A DNA stretch of 64,000 bases from Globicephala melas (Eukaryota; Chordata; Mammalia; Artiodactyla; Delphinidae), in assembly GCF_963455315.2 (NCBI RefSeq), contig NC_083322.1, positions 53,188,925-53,252,924 of the forward strand. Reading direction: 5' to 3'. Every line of letters begins with the position of its first letter. Position 1 is the first letter of the stretch. A program made the translations under genes and the position numbers. Below the pieces are notes generated by a model. That model was not told the DNA's origin. It saw only the letters and a program-made list of their open reading frames with translations, and ran no database searches. This document shows, one piece after another, positions 1 through 12,871 of the stretch.

Positions 1-1737
1 TTGTTGTTTAACAAGGGATATGCTTTCAAATGAGCATATTAAATGTGGTTTGATAAAATACCAGGAGTGAAGGAAGACTAAATCCTTGACTATGTACTTG
101 TAATAAAATTTTCAGTTTGAAATGGAATACAATAATCTATAGTTAATCTGGGCAAATATTTCTCTCAGACTGATTAGGCAACAGTTGTGATAGAAAATTG
201 CAAAAAAGTTAAAAGGAAGGATGTGGCCTCTTCTCATGGTATGATCCCAGAAGGGGTATTGTTATTCTTTCTATTGCAAAATTACTGGCAGTTTTAAAAA
301 TTGATTATTTTTAGTTACTTAACTATATGTTTAGGTTTCAAGACAAGTCAATCAAATACCTAATTAAATGTAGAGTTATTAAATTCTTTTGGTTACTTAT
401 TCTCATCTACGGATCTGATTTTTGTATTACATATCAAAGAGAACCTTCTTAGCAGATTAATACCTAAAACCTCTAGAAGAAAATTAAGTGAAAAATATAT
501 GTTCATGCATAAAAACTTGCATTTTGTGAAGACTACAAACGCCGAATGACTTACAGGCAACCGGAAATCACACTGAATTTTGCTATTTCGATTTAAGTAA
601 AACCCACAATGCACAAAATCACAGAAGTGTATTTACTGTCATGATAAAAGTTCCCTTAAATATCAGGGTTTATTACATGTATTAGTTCCTCTCATATTTT
701 CCTTGGTACCTCACTTTTACTTCTAAAATATCTGCATGTGGGTAAGTGAACAGAACGTCTCTTTTCGTTTGGATTGCTGAAGTTCAACCTTCAAAACAAT
801 GCAACCGTCAGGTAAAGTAAATGAAGACTAAATTTCTAGATTGGACTCTCAGAAGTACCACTTGGACAAGAGGGCTCCTGGCCTGAGCCAGTGCATTTAC
901 AGTCTGCTCTTACCCTCTTCCAGCTATGGCCCTCCACACAGATAAGGTCTGTGCAGCACCGAGGCTCTGGGGCCTTGGGACCCTGGAAATAGCTACTGAA
1001 ACAGCCTTAGCGGGTTTCCAGGACTTGCACAGGCCTCTCACCAGACGGTAAGCAAAGCCACCACTGCCAAGCCAGAAAGTGGCAAAAAAGATGTGTGTGC
1101 AAGGGGCAGCTATACATGAAGCTTGCCGATGGGGACTGCAGTGTGCACACCTGGGCACAAGGCACCAGGCACCCTGTGATTCGGGATGGAGTGCCTGGTG
1201 GGATAAGTAAGAAGCCATAGGCCGTATGTCTGGCTTTCCCTAGGAAGCTCCAAGTATTCCAAGAATTTCAAGTTCTAACTGGTCTTGTGATTTATTGTGA
1301 AGACCTGTTCATCAAGGTAGGAAGATAGCACATATTTTCTTATAATTTTGTTAGCTTCATTTGTAACTTTTAAATCTTTAGATATATGTTATGTCAACCT
1401 CTATTTTTAGTTGCACCTCCAGCCCAGCAAAAGTTAAGACCAGGACCAGGCTTGTCTTTTAATAAAGACTCCAATATCTCTGAGCATGACTACTAGTTTT
1501 TCATTTTACAGTAGCATGATGTTATCATAAGCCCTAAAACAATAAATGGAACTAACTGCCTGTACATAATATACCGTAAGAGCTACAATATGCATGCAAA
1601 GGGTAAACATGCTGCATATATACAGTATTAGAAAAAGTGCAGCAGAGAACGTAAATGTATTACTCATGACATGAAATGCAATGATTAGTATCTCCAAAGC
1701 TACACTGCTTCCTACCTGTGGACGTAAAATGATTACT
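1..1737. other. Unique non-coding DNA
   Basis: AT-rich single-copy-looking sequence with no recognisable repeat or gene. The exception is a GC-richer patch at about 860-1240, where one possible exon is listed separately. Open frames here are short and resemble no family I know. Confidence 0.6.
924..1047 (+). other. Possible exon (speculative)
   Basis: A pyrimidine-rich tract ending in CAG (about 903-923) resembles a splice acceptor, and GTAAGC at 1048-1053 resembles a strong donor. The 124-nt interval between them is open in one frame. It begins with ATG two bases inside the exon (926) and runs 41 codons to the donor; reading on into the putative intron meets a stop at once. The peptide resembles no family I know. 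A chance pairing of splice-like sites is quite possible, and no neighbouring exon is visible. Confidence 0.15.
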
Positions 1738-1771
1738 TTTTTTTTCTTTTTTTTTAAAAGGTGTGGAGTCA

Positions 1772-2031
1772 GGGGCAGAACCCAGGGCATGCAGGTGCAC
1801 AAGGGCTGGGTTCAGATTCTTCTCCACGAGGACAGCGGCTCCCACAGCACCTTGGGTTTTACCCCACTCATCTTGGGGAGGCTTCAGCACTTCCTGGAAT
1901 AGAGGGCGGCCGCCGCACTGGTTTTGCATTTTCAAGACGCTCAGAACCCTCATGCTTCTCCTTGGCCAATTCCCAAAAAAGTGGCCCAAGCTCTGCAGAG
2001 CCACATCATCGAAATAAAAGCCCAGAGTGAG
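1772..2031 (-). pseudogene. FTL: Ferritin light chain processed pseudogene fragment
   Basis: The minus strand reads as the middle of ferritin light chain, roughly residues 32-118 of about 175. Visible signatures are LGFYFD, then DVAL and GHFF, then KMQNQ, DEWGKTQ, EKNLN and LHALGSA. Ferritin L is the non-ferroxidase subunit of the cytosolic iron-storage shell. No introns interrupt it, so it is a retrocopy. It is broken: one or two codons are lost after FYFD, a short stretch after GHFF is out of frame and then restored, and both protein ends are missing. Homology stops after LHALGSA; about 17 bases later comes an A-rich run (T-rich on the + strand, 1739-1757) that may be its tail. Its other end abuts L1 copy A directly. 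Identification is confident; how it came to adjoin the L1 is inference. Confidence 0.85.
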
Positions 2032-2537
2032 CTGGGCGGCTGACAGAGTCTTGGTGTTCAAGCCGGGTGTCAGGCCTAAGCCTCTGAGGTGGGAGAGCCA
2101 AGTTCAGGACATGAGTCCACCAGAGACATCCCAGCTACACGTAATATCAAATGGCAAAAGCTCTCTCGGAGATTTCCATCTCAACATCAAGAGGCAGCTC
2201 CACTCAATGACCGGCAAGCTCCAGTGCTGGACGCCCTACGCCAAACAACTAGCAAGATGGGAAGACAACCCCACCCATTAGCAGAGGCGCTGCCTAAAGT
2301 CATAATAAGTTCATAGATATCCCAAAACACACCACTGGATGCAGTCCTGCCAACTAGAAAGACAAAATCCAGCCTCATCCACCAGAACACAGGCACCAGT
2401 CCCCTCCACCAGGAAGCCAACACAACCCACTGAACCAACCTAACCTGCTGGGGGCAGACATCAAAAACAATGGGAACTACAAACCTGCAGCCTGCAGAAA
2501 GGAGACCCCAAACACAGTACACAGTAAGTGAAGCAAA

Positions 2538-3426
2538 ATGAGAAGACAGAAAAACACACAGCAGATGAAGGAGCAAGGTAAAAACCCACCAGACCTAACC
2601 AATGAAGAGGAAATAGGCAGTCTACCTGAAAAAGAATTCAGAGTAATGAGAGTAAAGATGATACAAAATCTTGGAAATAGAATGGAGAAAATACAAGAAA
2701 CGTTTAACAAGGACCTAGAAGAACTAAAGAATAAACAAACAATGATGAATAACACAATAAATGAAATTAAAAATTCTCTAGAAGCAATCAATAGTAGAAT
2801 AACTGAGGCAGAAGAAAGGATAAGTGACCTGGAAGATAAAATAGTGGAAAAAAATACTGCAGAACAGAATAAAGAAAAAAGAATGAAAAGGATTGAGGAC
2901 AGTCTCAGAGACTCTGGGACAACATTAAAAACACCAACATTAGAATTATAGGAGCACCAGAAGAAGAGAAAAAGAAAGGGTCTGAGAAAATATTAGAAGA
3001 GATTATAGTTGAAACCTTCTCTAATATGGGAAAGGAAATAGTCAATTAAGTCCAGGAAGCAGAGAGAGTCCCATAAGGATAAATCCAAGGAGAAACATGC
3101 CAAGACACATGTTAATCAAACTATCAAAAATTAAATACAAAGAAAAAATATTAAAAGCAGCAAGGGAAAATCAACAAATAACATACAAGGGAATCCCCAT
3201 AAGGTTAACAGCCGGTCTTTCAGCAGAAACTCTGCAAGCCAGAAGGGAGTGGCAGGACATAATTAAAGTGATGAAAGGGAAAAACCTACAACCAAGATTA
3301 CTCTACCCAGCAAGGATCTCATTCAGATTTGACGGAGAAATTAAAAGCTTTAGAGACGAGGAAAAGCTAAGAGAATTCAGCACCACCCAACGAGCTTTAC
3401 AACAAATGCTAAAGGAACTCCTCTAG
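2538..3426 (+). pseudogene. L1 copy A ORF1p remnant (broken)
   Basis: ORF1p is the L1 RNA-binding nucleic-acid chaperone that trimerises through a coiled coil. The first part (2538-2951) opens with ATG and shows a Lys/Glu-rich heptad-like coiled-coil region, including EAINSRITEAEERISDLEDK. The C-terminal part (3097-3426) contains the conserved basic region with ARENQQITYKG and ends in QQMLKELL. Between them the frame is lost near 2925-2950 and an in-frame TAA lies at about 3046, so no full-length protein can be made. Confidence 0.85.
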
Positions 3427-3483
3427 GCACGAAACACAAGAGAAGGAAAAGCCCTACAAAAACAAACCCAAAACAATTAAGAA

Positions 3484-6400
3484 ACTGGTAATAGGAACAT
3501 ACATATCAATAATTTTCTTAAATGTAAATGGATTAGATGCTCCAACCAAAAGACACAGACTGGCTGAATGGATACAAAAACAAGACCCATACATATATGC
3601 TGTCTACAAGAGACCCACTTCAGACATGGGACACATACTGAATGTGAGGGGATGGAAAAAGATATTCCATGCAGACGGAAATCAAAAGAAAGCTGGAGTA
3701 GCAATTCTCATATCAGACAAAATAGACTTTAAAATAAAGACTGTTACAAGACACAAAGAAGGACACTACGTAACGATCAAGGGATCAATCGAAAAAGATA
3801 TAACAATTGTAAATATTTATGCCCCCAGCATAGGAGCACCTAAATACTTAAGGCAAATGCTAACAGCCACAAAAGGGGAAATCGACAGTAACACTTTCAT
3901 AGTAGGGGACTTTAACTCACCACTTTCACCAATGGACAGATCATCCAAAATGAAAATAAATAAGGAAACTCAAAATTTAAATGATACATTAAACAAGATA
4001 GACTTAATTGATATTTATAGGACATTCCATCCAAAAACAACAGAATACACTTCCTTCTCAAGTGCTCATGGAACATTCTCCAGGATAGATCATATTCTGG
4101 GTCAAAAGTCAAGCCTTGGTAAATTTAAGAAAATTGAAATCATATCAAGTATCTTTTCTGACCACAACACTATGAGACTAGATATCAATTACAGGAAAAA
4201 ATCTGTAAAAAATATAAACACATGGATGTGAAACAATATACTACTAAGTAACCATGAGATCACTGAAGATATCAAAGAGGAAATCAAAAAATACCTACAA
4301 ACAAATGACAGTGAAAACACAACGACCCAAGACCGATGGGGATGCAGCAAAAGCAGTTCTAAGAGGGTACTTTATAGCAATACAAACCTACCTCAAGAAA
4401 CAAAAAACATCTCAAATAAAAAACCTAACCTTACACCTAAAGCCATTAGAGAAAGAACAAAAAACCCAAAAGTTAGCAGAAGGAAAGAAATCATAAAAAG
4501 TCAATTCAGAAATAAATGAAGAAGTGAAGGAAATAAGAGCTAAGATCAGAAAAACTAAAAGGTGGTTCTTTGAGAAGATAAACAAAATTGATAAACCACT
4601 AGCCAGACTCATCAAGGAAAAAAGGGAGAAGACTCAAATGAATAGAATTAGAAATGAAAAAGGAGACGTAACACCTGACACTGCAGATATACAAAGGATC
4701 ATGAGAGATTACTATAAGCAACTGTATTCCAATAAAAAGGACAAGTCTTAGAAAAGCACAACCTCCTGAGCCTGAGCCACAAAGAAATACAAAATGTAAA
4801 CAGACCAATCACAAACACTGCAATTTAAACTGTGATTAAAAATCTGCCAACAAAAAAGGCCAGGGACCAGATGGCTTCTGTGAATTCACAGAATTCAAGT
4901 GAATTCTATCAAACATTTGGAGAAGAGCTAACACCTATCCTTCTCAAACTCTTCCGAAATATAGCAGAGGGAGGAACACTCCCCAACTCGTTCTACGAGG
5001 CCACCATCACCCTGATACCAAAACCAGACAAGGATGTCACAAAGAAAGAAAAATACAGGCCAATATCACTGATGAACATAGATGCAAAAATCCTCAACAA
5101 AATTCTAGCAAACAGAATCCAACAGCACATTAACGGATCATACATCATGATCAAGTGGGGTTTATTCCAGGAGTGCAAGGATTCTTCAATATACACAAAT
5201 CAATCAACGTGATATACCATACTAACAAATTGAAGGAGAAAAACCATATGATCATCTCAGTAGATGCAGAGAAAGCTTTCAACAAAATTCAACACCCATT
5301 TATGATAAAAACCCTGCATAAAGTAGGCACAGAGGGAACTTTCCTCAACATAATAAAGGCCATATATGACAAACCCACAGCCAACATCGTCCTCAATGGT
5401 GAAAAACTGAAACCATTTCCACTAAGATCAGGAAAAAGACAAGGTTGCCCACTCTCACCACTGTTATTCAACATAGTTTTGGAAGTTTTAGCCACAGCAA
5501 CCAGAGAAGAAAAAGAAATAAAAGGAATCCAAAACGGAAAGGAAAGGTAAAGCTGTCACTCTTTGCCGATGACATAATACTATACATAGAGAATCTCAAA
5601 GATGCTACTAGAAAACTACTAGAGCTAATCAATGAATTTGATACAGTAGCAGTATACAAAATTAATGCACAGAAATCCCTTGCATTCCTATACACTAATG
5701 ATGAAAAATCTGAAAGAGATAGCAAGGAAACACTCCCATTTACCATTGCAACAAAAAGAATAAAATACCTAGGAATAAACCTACCTAGGGAGACAAAAGA
5801 TCTCTATGCAGAAAACTATAAGACACTACTGAAAGAAATTACAGATGATACAAACAGATGGAAAGATACACCATGTTCTTGGATTGGAAGAATCAACATA
5901 GTGAAAATGACTATACTACCCAAAGCAATCTACAGATTCATTGCAATCCCTATCAAACTACCAACGGCATTTTTCACAGAACTAGAACAAAAAATTTCAC
6001 AATTTGTATGGAAACACAAAAGACCCCGAATAGACAAAGTAATCTTGAGAAAGGAAAACAGAGCTGGAGTAATCAGGCTCCCTGGCTTCAGACTATACTA
6101 CAAAGCTACAGTAATCAAGACAGTATGGTACTGGCACAAAAACAGAAATATAAATCAATGGAACAGCATAGAAAGCCCAGAGATAAACTCACGCACATAT
6201 GGTCACCTTATCTTTGATAAAGGAGGCAAGAATACACAATGGGGAAAAGATACCCTCTTCAATAAGTGGTGCTGGGAAAACTGGACAGCTACATGTAAAA
6301 GAATGGAAGTAGAACACTTCCTAACACCATACACAAAAATAAACTCAAAATGGATTAAAGACCTAAATGTAAGGCCAAACACTATAAAACTCTTAGAGGA

Positions 6401-7281
6401 AAACTTAGGTAGAACACTCTATGACATACATCACAGCAAGATCCTTTTCGACCCACCTCCTAGAGTAATGGCAATAAAAACAAAACGAAATGGGACCTAA
6501 TGAAACTTAAAAGCTTTTGCACAGTGAAGGAAACCATAAACAAGATGAAAAGACAACCCTCAGAATGGGAGAAAATATTTGCAAACAAAGCAATTGACAA
6601 AGGATTAATCTCCGAAATATACAGGCAGCTAATGCAGCTCAATATGAAAAAAACAAACAACCCAATCCAAAAATGGGCAGAAGTCCTAAACAGACATTTC
6701 TCCAAAGAATATATACAGATTGCCAACACACACATGAAAGGATGCTCAACATCACTAATCATAACAGAAATGCAAATCAAAAGTACAATGAGGTATCACC
6801 TCATACCAGTCAGAATGGCCATCATCAAAACATCTACAAACAATAAATGCTGGAGAGGGTGTGGAGAAATGGGAACCCTTTGCACTGTTGGTGGGACTAT
6901 GAATTGATACAGCTACTATGGAGAACAGTATGGAGGTTCCTTAAAAAACTAAAAATAGAACTACCATATGACCCAGCAATCCCATTGCTGGGCATATACC
7001 CTGAGAAAACCATAATTCAAAAAGAGTCATGTACCACAGTGTTCACTGCAGCTCTGTTTACAATAGCTAGGAAATGGAAGCAACCTAAGTGTCCATTGAC
7101 AGATGAATGGATAAAGAAGATGTGGCCCATATATACAATGGAATATTACTCAGCCATAAAAAGAAACGAAATTGAGTTATCTGTAGTGGGGTGGATGGAC
7201 CTAGAGTCTGTCATACAGAGTGAAGTAAGTCAGAACGATAAAAACAAATACCATATGCTAACACACATGTATGGAATCTAA
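3484..7281 (+). pseudogene. L1 copy A ORF2p remnant (endonuclease/RT), broken
   Basis: ORF2p normally supplies the endonuclease and reverse transcriptase for target-primed reverse transcription. The expected ATG is CTG at 3484-3486. The endonuclease part (open 3626-4231) keeps GDFN (3905-3916), SRIDHIL and SDHN, but the upstream glutamate motif lies in another frame. The RT region is split by frameshifts near 5155-5212 and 5445-5550. Its catalytic FADD box survives at 5562-5573 inside the longest open stretch (5445-6500, 351 codons). The cysteine-containing C-terminal region is in two frames (6500-6907 and 6847-7281). At least six breaks make it inactive. Confidence 0.88.
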
Positions 7282-7684
7282 AAAAAAATGGTTCTGAAGA
7301 ACCTAGCGGCAGGACAGGAATAAAGATGCAGACGTAAAGAATGGACTTGGGGACATGGGGCGGGGGGAAGGTTAAGCTGGGACGAAGTGAGAGAGTGGCA
7401 ATATATACACTATCAAGTGTATAACAGATAGCTAGTGGGAAGCAGCCGCATAGCACAGGGAGATCGGCTCGGTGCTTTGTGTCCGCCTAGAGGAGTGGGA
7501 TAGGGAGGGTAGGAGGGAGACACAAGAGGGAGAAGATATGGGGATATACGTTTATGTATAGCTGATTCACTCTGTTATACAGCAGAAATTAATACACCAT
7601 TGTAAAGCAATTATACTCCAATAAAGATGTTAAAAAAATAAAATAAAGTGTCCCAAGGCACAATGCACCCACTAAAAAAAAAAA

Positions 7685-7830
7685 CAGCTATAACGATATA
7701 TTGTGCAAAACTGGGAATATAGCCAATATTTTATAGTAACTAAAAATGGAATATTACCTTTAAAATTGTGAATCACTATGTTATATACCTAAAACTTATT
7801 TAATATTGTAGATCAACTGTACCTCAAAAA
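7685..7830 (+). mobile_element. Old L1M-type 3' end fragment
   Basis: Contains the degenerate L1M tail pattern: a TGTGAATCACTATGTTATA core, then a pyrimidine/purine stretch ending in CTGTACCTC and an A-run at 7821-7829. It follows directly behind the tail of L1 copy A. Confidence 0.6.
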
Positions 7831-8599
7831 AAAATGTGGACTTTATAAAAAAAAAAAGGTTTGTAATGTGACTTCACAAGCTTTATTTAATAAACTTTAA
7901 TTACTTCAACTGAAACCATGAAAAGACAGCAAACTAAAAACTTGAGTTCTCTCAGTTTCAAAAAATATATATTTGCAATCACATTTCTCTTATTTATTAA
8001 AAATGTTAAAGTCAAACGATATGTAAAAAATAAAGAACCCATAGTTATAACTTAAGAAAGTGTGTACACTGAAAGAGAGGGACTTTGCTCCTTCGAGTCT
8101 TTGCCACAATATGCTTCTCTTCAAAATGCTTGAGCGGATTCTTCACGGCAGAATGGATCAAACGGACCGTGGTGGACCAGTAACAGAGGCACAGAATATT
8201 TGTATTAGTGCATGTTACGTGTCAAGGACCTGACTTTTAATTTTTAAGCATATCTCTGCCAGCTTTTAGAGCTGTCAGAAACTTGCTTTAATTCAGAGGA
8301 CTGAGAAAACTGATGTTCATGAAGTGAAACAGTCTTTTTAGCTGGTGTCCCAAGTCTTATACCCAAATGGCCCACTAAAGTAACAAAAGTGATCCTTTAA
8401 AAATAGAATATTTGATAAACCAAAATAATCATTATAGATTGTGCTGAGCCTAAATTTTATCATGATAATGAGTAATTTGGCTACTAACAGCAAAAAACTG
8501 CAGCATTCTATGCATATTCTCTGCCCTTTTTAAACGGATCACAAAATCAAAGATAACTTAATGTCAACCCTCCTATAATATGAAGAACCTACTTATTCA
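7831..8599. other. Unique non-coding DNA
   Basis: AT-rich sequence without a recognisable repeat, gene or RNA. Nothing supportable was seen. Confidence 0.5.
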
Positions 8600-8865
8600 A
8601 CGTGATTCATATTTATTTAACAAATATTATGCAGTACATACTATGTGCCAGGAACTCTCGCCAGCACTTTATATATAGAAACTATCAAAATCGTAACAAC
8701 CCTCTGAGGTCAGTACTATGATTATGTCTATTTTACAGGTGAGGAAACAGAGGAAGAGAAGTTAAGTGACTTGGCCAAGGTCACACAGCTCTGAGTGAAG
8801 AGCTGGAATTCAAACTAAGCCCATCTGCTCCAGAGTCTGAATTCTTTAACCATTATGCTATGCTG
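8600..8865 (-). repeat. MIR SINE
   Basis: The reverse complement follows the mammalian-wide interspersed repeat: TGTGCCAGG, then TTTTACAGGTGAGGAAAC and GGTCACACAGCT on the + strand, in the order expected of an inverted MIR. It is old and diverged. Confidence 0.85.
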
Positions 8866-11800
8866 GCCATTTTTTGTACTACTCAGAACTTCATCAATGC
8901 AAGTGAAAGAAACAAACTTAATTCAAGCAAAACAGCAACAACTTAAAAAAAAAAAAAAAGCAGTAGAGAATATATTATTATGTATAACCACGAAGTCGGT
9001 GGATTTGATCCAGCTTTCAAACAAAGCCACTGGAACGATCACTCTGTTTTCCTCTTCCAATGGGTGGCAAACTTCCCCTGCCAAATTTCATAATTAACGT
9101 TTTTTTATACTTGCAATCTCAGGCAAGAAGTGTCCCCGCTCTGCATCTCTAATTCCAAAAATGTCCTAGGGAGAGCTTGTTCTTGGGCCACGGGTCCACC
9201 TCTGAATGAATCACTATAGCTTGTAAGAAGCACAGAATACAATGCTCTGGTTGCCCAGACCTAAGGCATGTATACCACCTGTGGTTGCTGAGAGTCAATG
9301 ACCTCAACCTGAATCTTAACAAGTTTCTCCCATGAAATATTGTATTACCACAAGAAAAGAAAAAGATGCTGAGCAGGAAGAAATTCTGTACGACACGAGT
9401 AAAGTCTTCTTTCATTAAAGAGATTTTAGCAGATGTCCAAACACACAAGCTATTTTAAGTCGTCATTAAAATAGTACTTGTTAAAAATCTTGTATCATGA
9501 TACAACAGAATATATAACTACAAATATTTTCTCAACACATTAATTTCATTTTCAAATATATTTTACACAAAGCCCATAGACTTAAATTCTTAAATTTCAC
9601 TATGATCATGTAACTACAATGAACAGAAACCTAGATTTGCTTCTGTTACCACCAGACCCTGTAATACAGTATCTTCTGCTTGAAATCTCCAAAATCAGAG
9701 GCAGTAATACTCATTAATGAAACCTGCAGTGGTTTTGCTTTTAACTTTTGGAAACTGTCTTTCTGGTATTTTTCTAAAATGTTTGATAATTTAAGGATAG
9801 AACATAAACATGTAGAATTTACTGGTATGTCCATACAGATGCTTTTTGGAAAAAGTTAAAGGCATACTTCAAAATAAATAAAAATCATGATCAATATGTA
9901 GTAATGATTTTATGAAGTCCATATCCCTGACAAAAATTATTCTGCAGTTAATTTGAACTCTTCCCTGTGATAAATGTGGTTATCTGTATTAAACTACATA
10001 AGAAAGAAGTTTCTAAAGTAAGAGGAGATAGTAGAGGAAGGAAGAAAAAATAATTTCCAATTGTAACCAGAAGAGACGAATAGAAGTCCTATGGAAAGGC
10101 ATTTTGTGTGGTATTCGTCTCAGGTTCCTTTAAATGCATCCATTGATTGGGAAGACAGCAACTACTGGAGTCAAATGACGTCTCCAATTCCACATAAGTA
10201 CGATAGTATAGGAAAAAGTTTTAAATTGCAGTAAAAGTAGTTGAGCTTAGATATCAAAGAAATCATTGAAAAAATAATCCTTCACACTGAAAAGGAAGAA
10301 CTTTTGAAAGGAAGAACACTTTGGAGTATATGCATTTCTAACTAGCAAAGCAAGATCCCTTTTCTGACTCATTCTATAATTTGTTCTGATCTAAGTTGAG
10401 TCTTATGACTTCTTTCAACAGTTTCAAAATTAACTAGGGCATGCAGATTGTGTTAACCTAAGATATAGTTTATTGCTAACACAGACATTATTACTTAATC
10501 TTTTATAAGATGATGCATCATTTCTCTTTAACTCCAGATTAATTTTCTTTCCTAAAGCAATTTTGAAATATCTAACTGCTAATTGCCTTCTGCATAAATA
10601 CAGAATTTTTTAAAGCCTCAGTACACTTTTTAAAGAATATCTTTTCCTTTCCACACATAATTCAAAAATGGCAGAAAATATTTCACACAGATTCAAAAGA
10701 AATCTCAGATGAATCCCCAAAATGTCAAGCAAATATTACTTTCCATTTTCCATGGGATTTTCTTTTCAAAATAATAGTTTCAGTATTTCTTAGGTATTCT
10801 CAACCCCTCCTCCTAAGACATAAGGAAGAGTGGAAGGAAGACAGATGCCACGGAGGGTTAAGTAGTGATACAGAATAATACAGTAATCAAACAGGCAAAG
10901 ATTATTCCTACTTTATTAGTGAATTCTGTTCCTGAGTATCTATTCTATTCTTATAACTGGTCTGGCTATATATCATCTAGAAATGTATAGAGAAATCAAG
11001 TAAAGGATGAAGAAGCAGAAACAATTATTGACTACATACTTTGTTGGTGGTTTTGTCCCAAGAGAGGTAAGTAACAAGAGAGCTATGTTTAGAGAGAATT
11101 AGTCAGCAATTATTTTCAGGATGTAGAGAACCAGGGAGGAACTAGAGAACAAAACCACGTGGGAAGAGTAGGGGACTGGAACTCACATTTATTGAGAAAG
11201 TCCCACATGGCAAGCACTGTGCTTCATGATTTCATTGTAGGACATCATTTCCCTCAATAGTGCTTATTCAATGGATTGGTGGTCATGATACATTCAAAAG
11301 TAGACAAAGAAACAAAGTCACCAGCTTGAGGTGACTCTCTACAAGAAATCTAGAGGAGTTAGGTGTTAAGGAGAAAAGAAGAGAACATTTAGGTTAATCA
11401 GTTAATGAAATGGGTGAAGGAGGAGGATGAATAAAAATAATGTATAGATAGCAACAAAATTCCTATTGAAGGTGTCTTCTAGAAAAGATAACGCACTAGA
11501 AATCAATGAGGCTATTCCAATTCCCCAAGCCAGAAACCAATTGTGATAACCAGAGAGATACAAGAACACTAACAACAAGGGATGGTACCAAACCCCAACA
11601 TAGGAATGCCTGCAAGATATAATGCAGACAGAATAAAAGAAAATATGGGCTGATGAACAACTCCTTTAAACAAACCAGCAAAAACAGAGTAGTGCTGCAA
11701 AAAGTAAACAAAGACAATTGTCAAACTGCTTTAATTTGAAGCAGTAAAGGCTGGAGGAATTGTGCTGCTGTGAGAAAGACACGAGATGTACCACTGTTCC

Positions 11801-12502
11801 CTTCCTCACAGGACTCTAAGGCCATGAAGGGGGATTTACAATGAAGGTATTCGACCACGTCCCCAGAAGGATGAGGGATGTAGCACGCCCTCAACTGAGC
11901 AAGCTGAAAAACCAAGTAGAAGGATTACACAGAGCCCAACTCCACCGCCAAATTCTGGAATTGAGGACAGAATGAAAAGAAAACAAAGTCGGGAACACTG
12001 GCCCTTAGTTTAGTCATTTCAACAGATATTAAGAGCAAACCTTACAGAAACAAAGTCACCACAAATGTTGGGTGAATTGTAAAGCCTCTCATCCAAAGTG
12101 GTGACTAGATTTTTGACATTGTTGATTCTACTGCTCTTTTCAATAGCTTCTAAGCTTATATAGCTTCCAATACCACTTAAAACTCTTTAGAGATTAAAAA
12201 TTTTTTTTGACTTAACCCTATCATACTCCGTTTTATGTAAGTTTATTGGCTTATCACTCATTGAGTCTGTTTATTTCCTTGAGAGAGCAAAGCAGGTTTT
12301 TTTTTATTACAATGAAAGTAGTATACATTTAATTGCATTTATAAAATATGCAAGAATTGACAGAGTAGAGGAATCCTTTAAGACCAATTACTGGCTGAAT
12401 GAGTATACAAACTTTCTCAACTATATGGATAAAGGTATGGTGATAGTAACTTTTATAGAGATTTATTTGTAAGTTATTAAAATATTAGCAAAGCAGTTTT
12501 TG
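8866..12502. other. Unique non-coding DNA with a weak MIR trace
   Basis: About 3.6 kb of AT-rich DNA with an A-run at 8945-8959. A short stretch at about 11178-11262 (CATTTATTGAGAAAG followed by GCAAGCACTGTGCT) looks like an inverted MIR 3' portion. I recognise no gene, RNA or mobile element otherwise. Confidence 0.5.
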
Positions 12503-12712
12503 TTTAAAGTTTTCTTTTTTTAATTTATTTTACTGAAGTAGAGTTGATTTACAATGTTGTGTTAGTTTCTGCTATACAGAAAAGTGATTCAGTTATACAT
12601 ATAAACATTCTTTTTCATATTCTTTTCCATTATGGTTTATTACAGGATATTGAATATAGTTTCCTGTGCTATACAGTAGGATCTTATTGTTTTATCCATT
12701 GTATGTATGCTT
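12503..12712 (-). mobile_element. Truncated L1 3' end (antisense)
   Basis: Reads on the minus strand as the 3' UTR of a cetartiodactyl-type L1, including the complement of CTACTGTATAGCACAGG and of GCAGAAACTAACAC. Its A-rich tail appears as the T-run at 12516-12523. Confidence 0.8.
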
Positions 12713-12871
12713 AAAATTTTCTTCTGCTGCCTTTAATGTAGCTTCAAAAGCATACTTTTGCATCTGTACTTTTGCATGTTATGTTTAGTTTCACTTTTAT
12801 GTTGCAGGTTTTCTTCATGAGTTTTTGTAGGGCTGATGTTCTACTGGAGAAACTCTAATTAGATCTGCCAT

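Larger units (their letters stand above)
2032..7641 (+). mobile_element. LINE-1 copy A, 5'-truncated within its 5' UTR, inactive
   Basis: An L1 non-LTR retrotransposon starting inside the 5' UTR, followed by ORF1 remnants (2538-3426), a short spacer, ORF2 remnants (about 3484-7281), a G-rich 3' UTR (7340-7376) and AATAAAG with an A-rich end (7620-7641). The sequence closely resembles L1 copy C over ORF2 and the 3' UTR, so both belong to a similar, relatively recent subfamily. Several frameshifts and stops make it non-autonomous. I found no convincing target-site duplication; the 5' edge is fused to the ferritin fragment. Confidence 0.9.

Noticed and set aside
393..1218. Minus-strand open frames (73 and 102 codons)
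   Set aside because: No recognisable domain, no supporting splice or promoter context; typical of random open frames.
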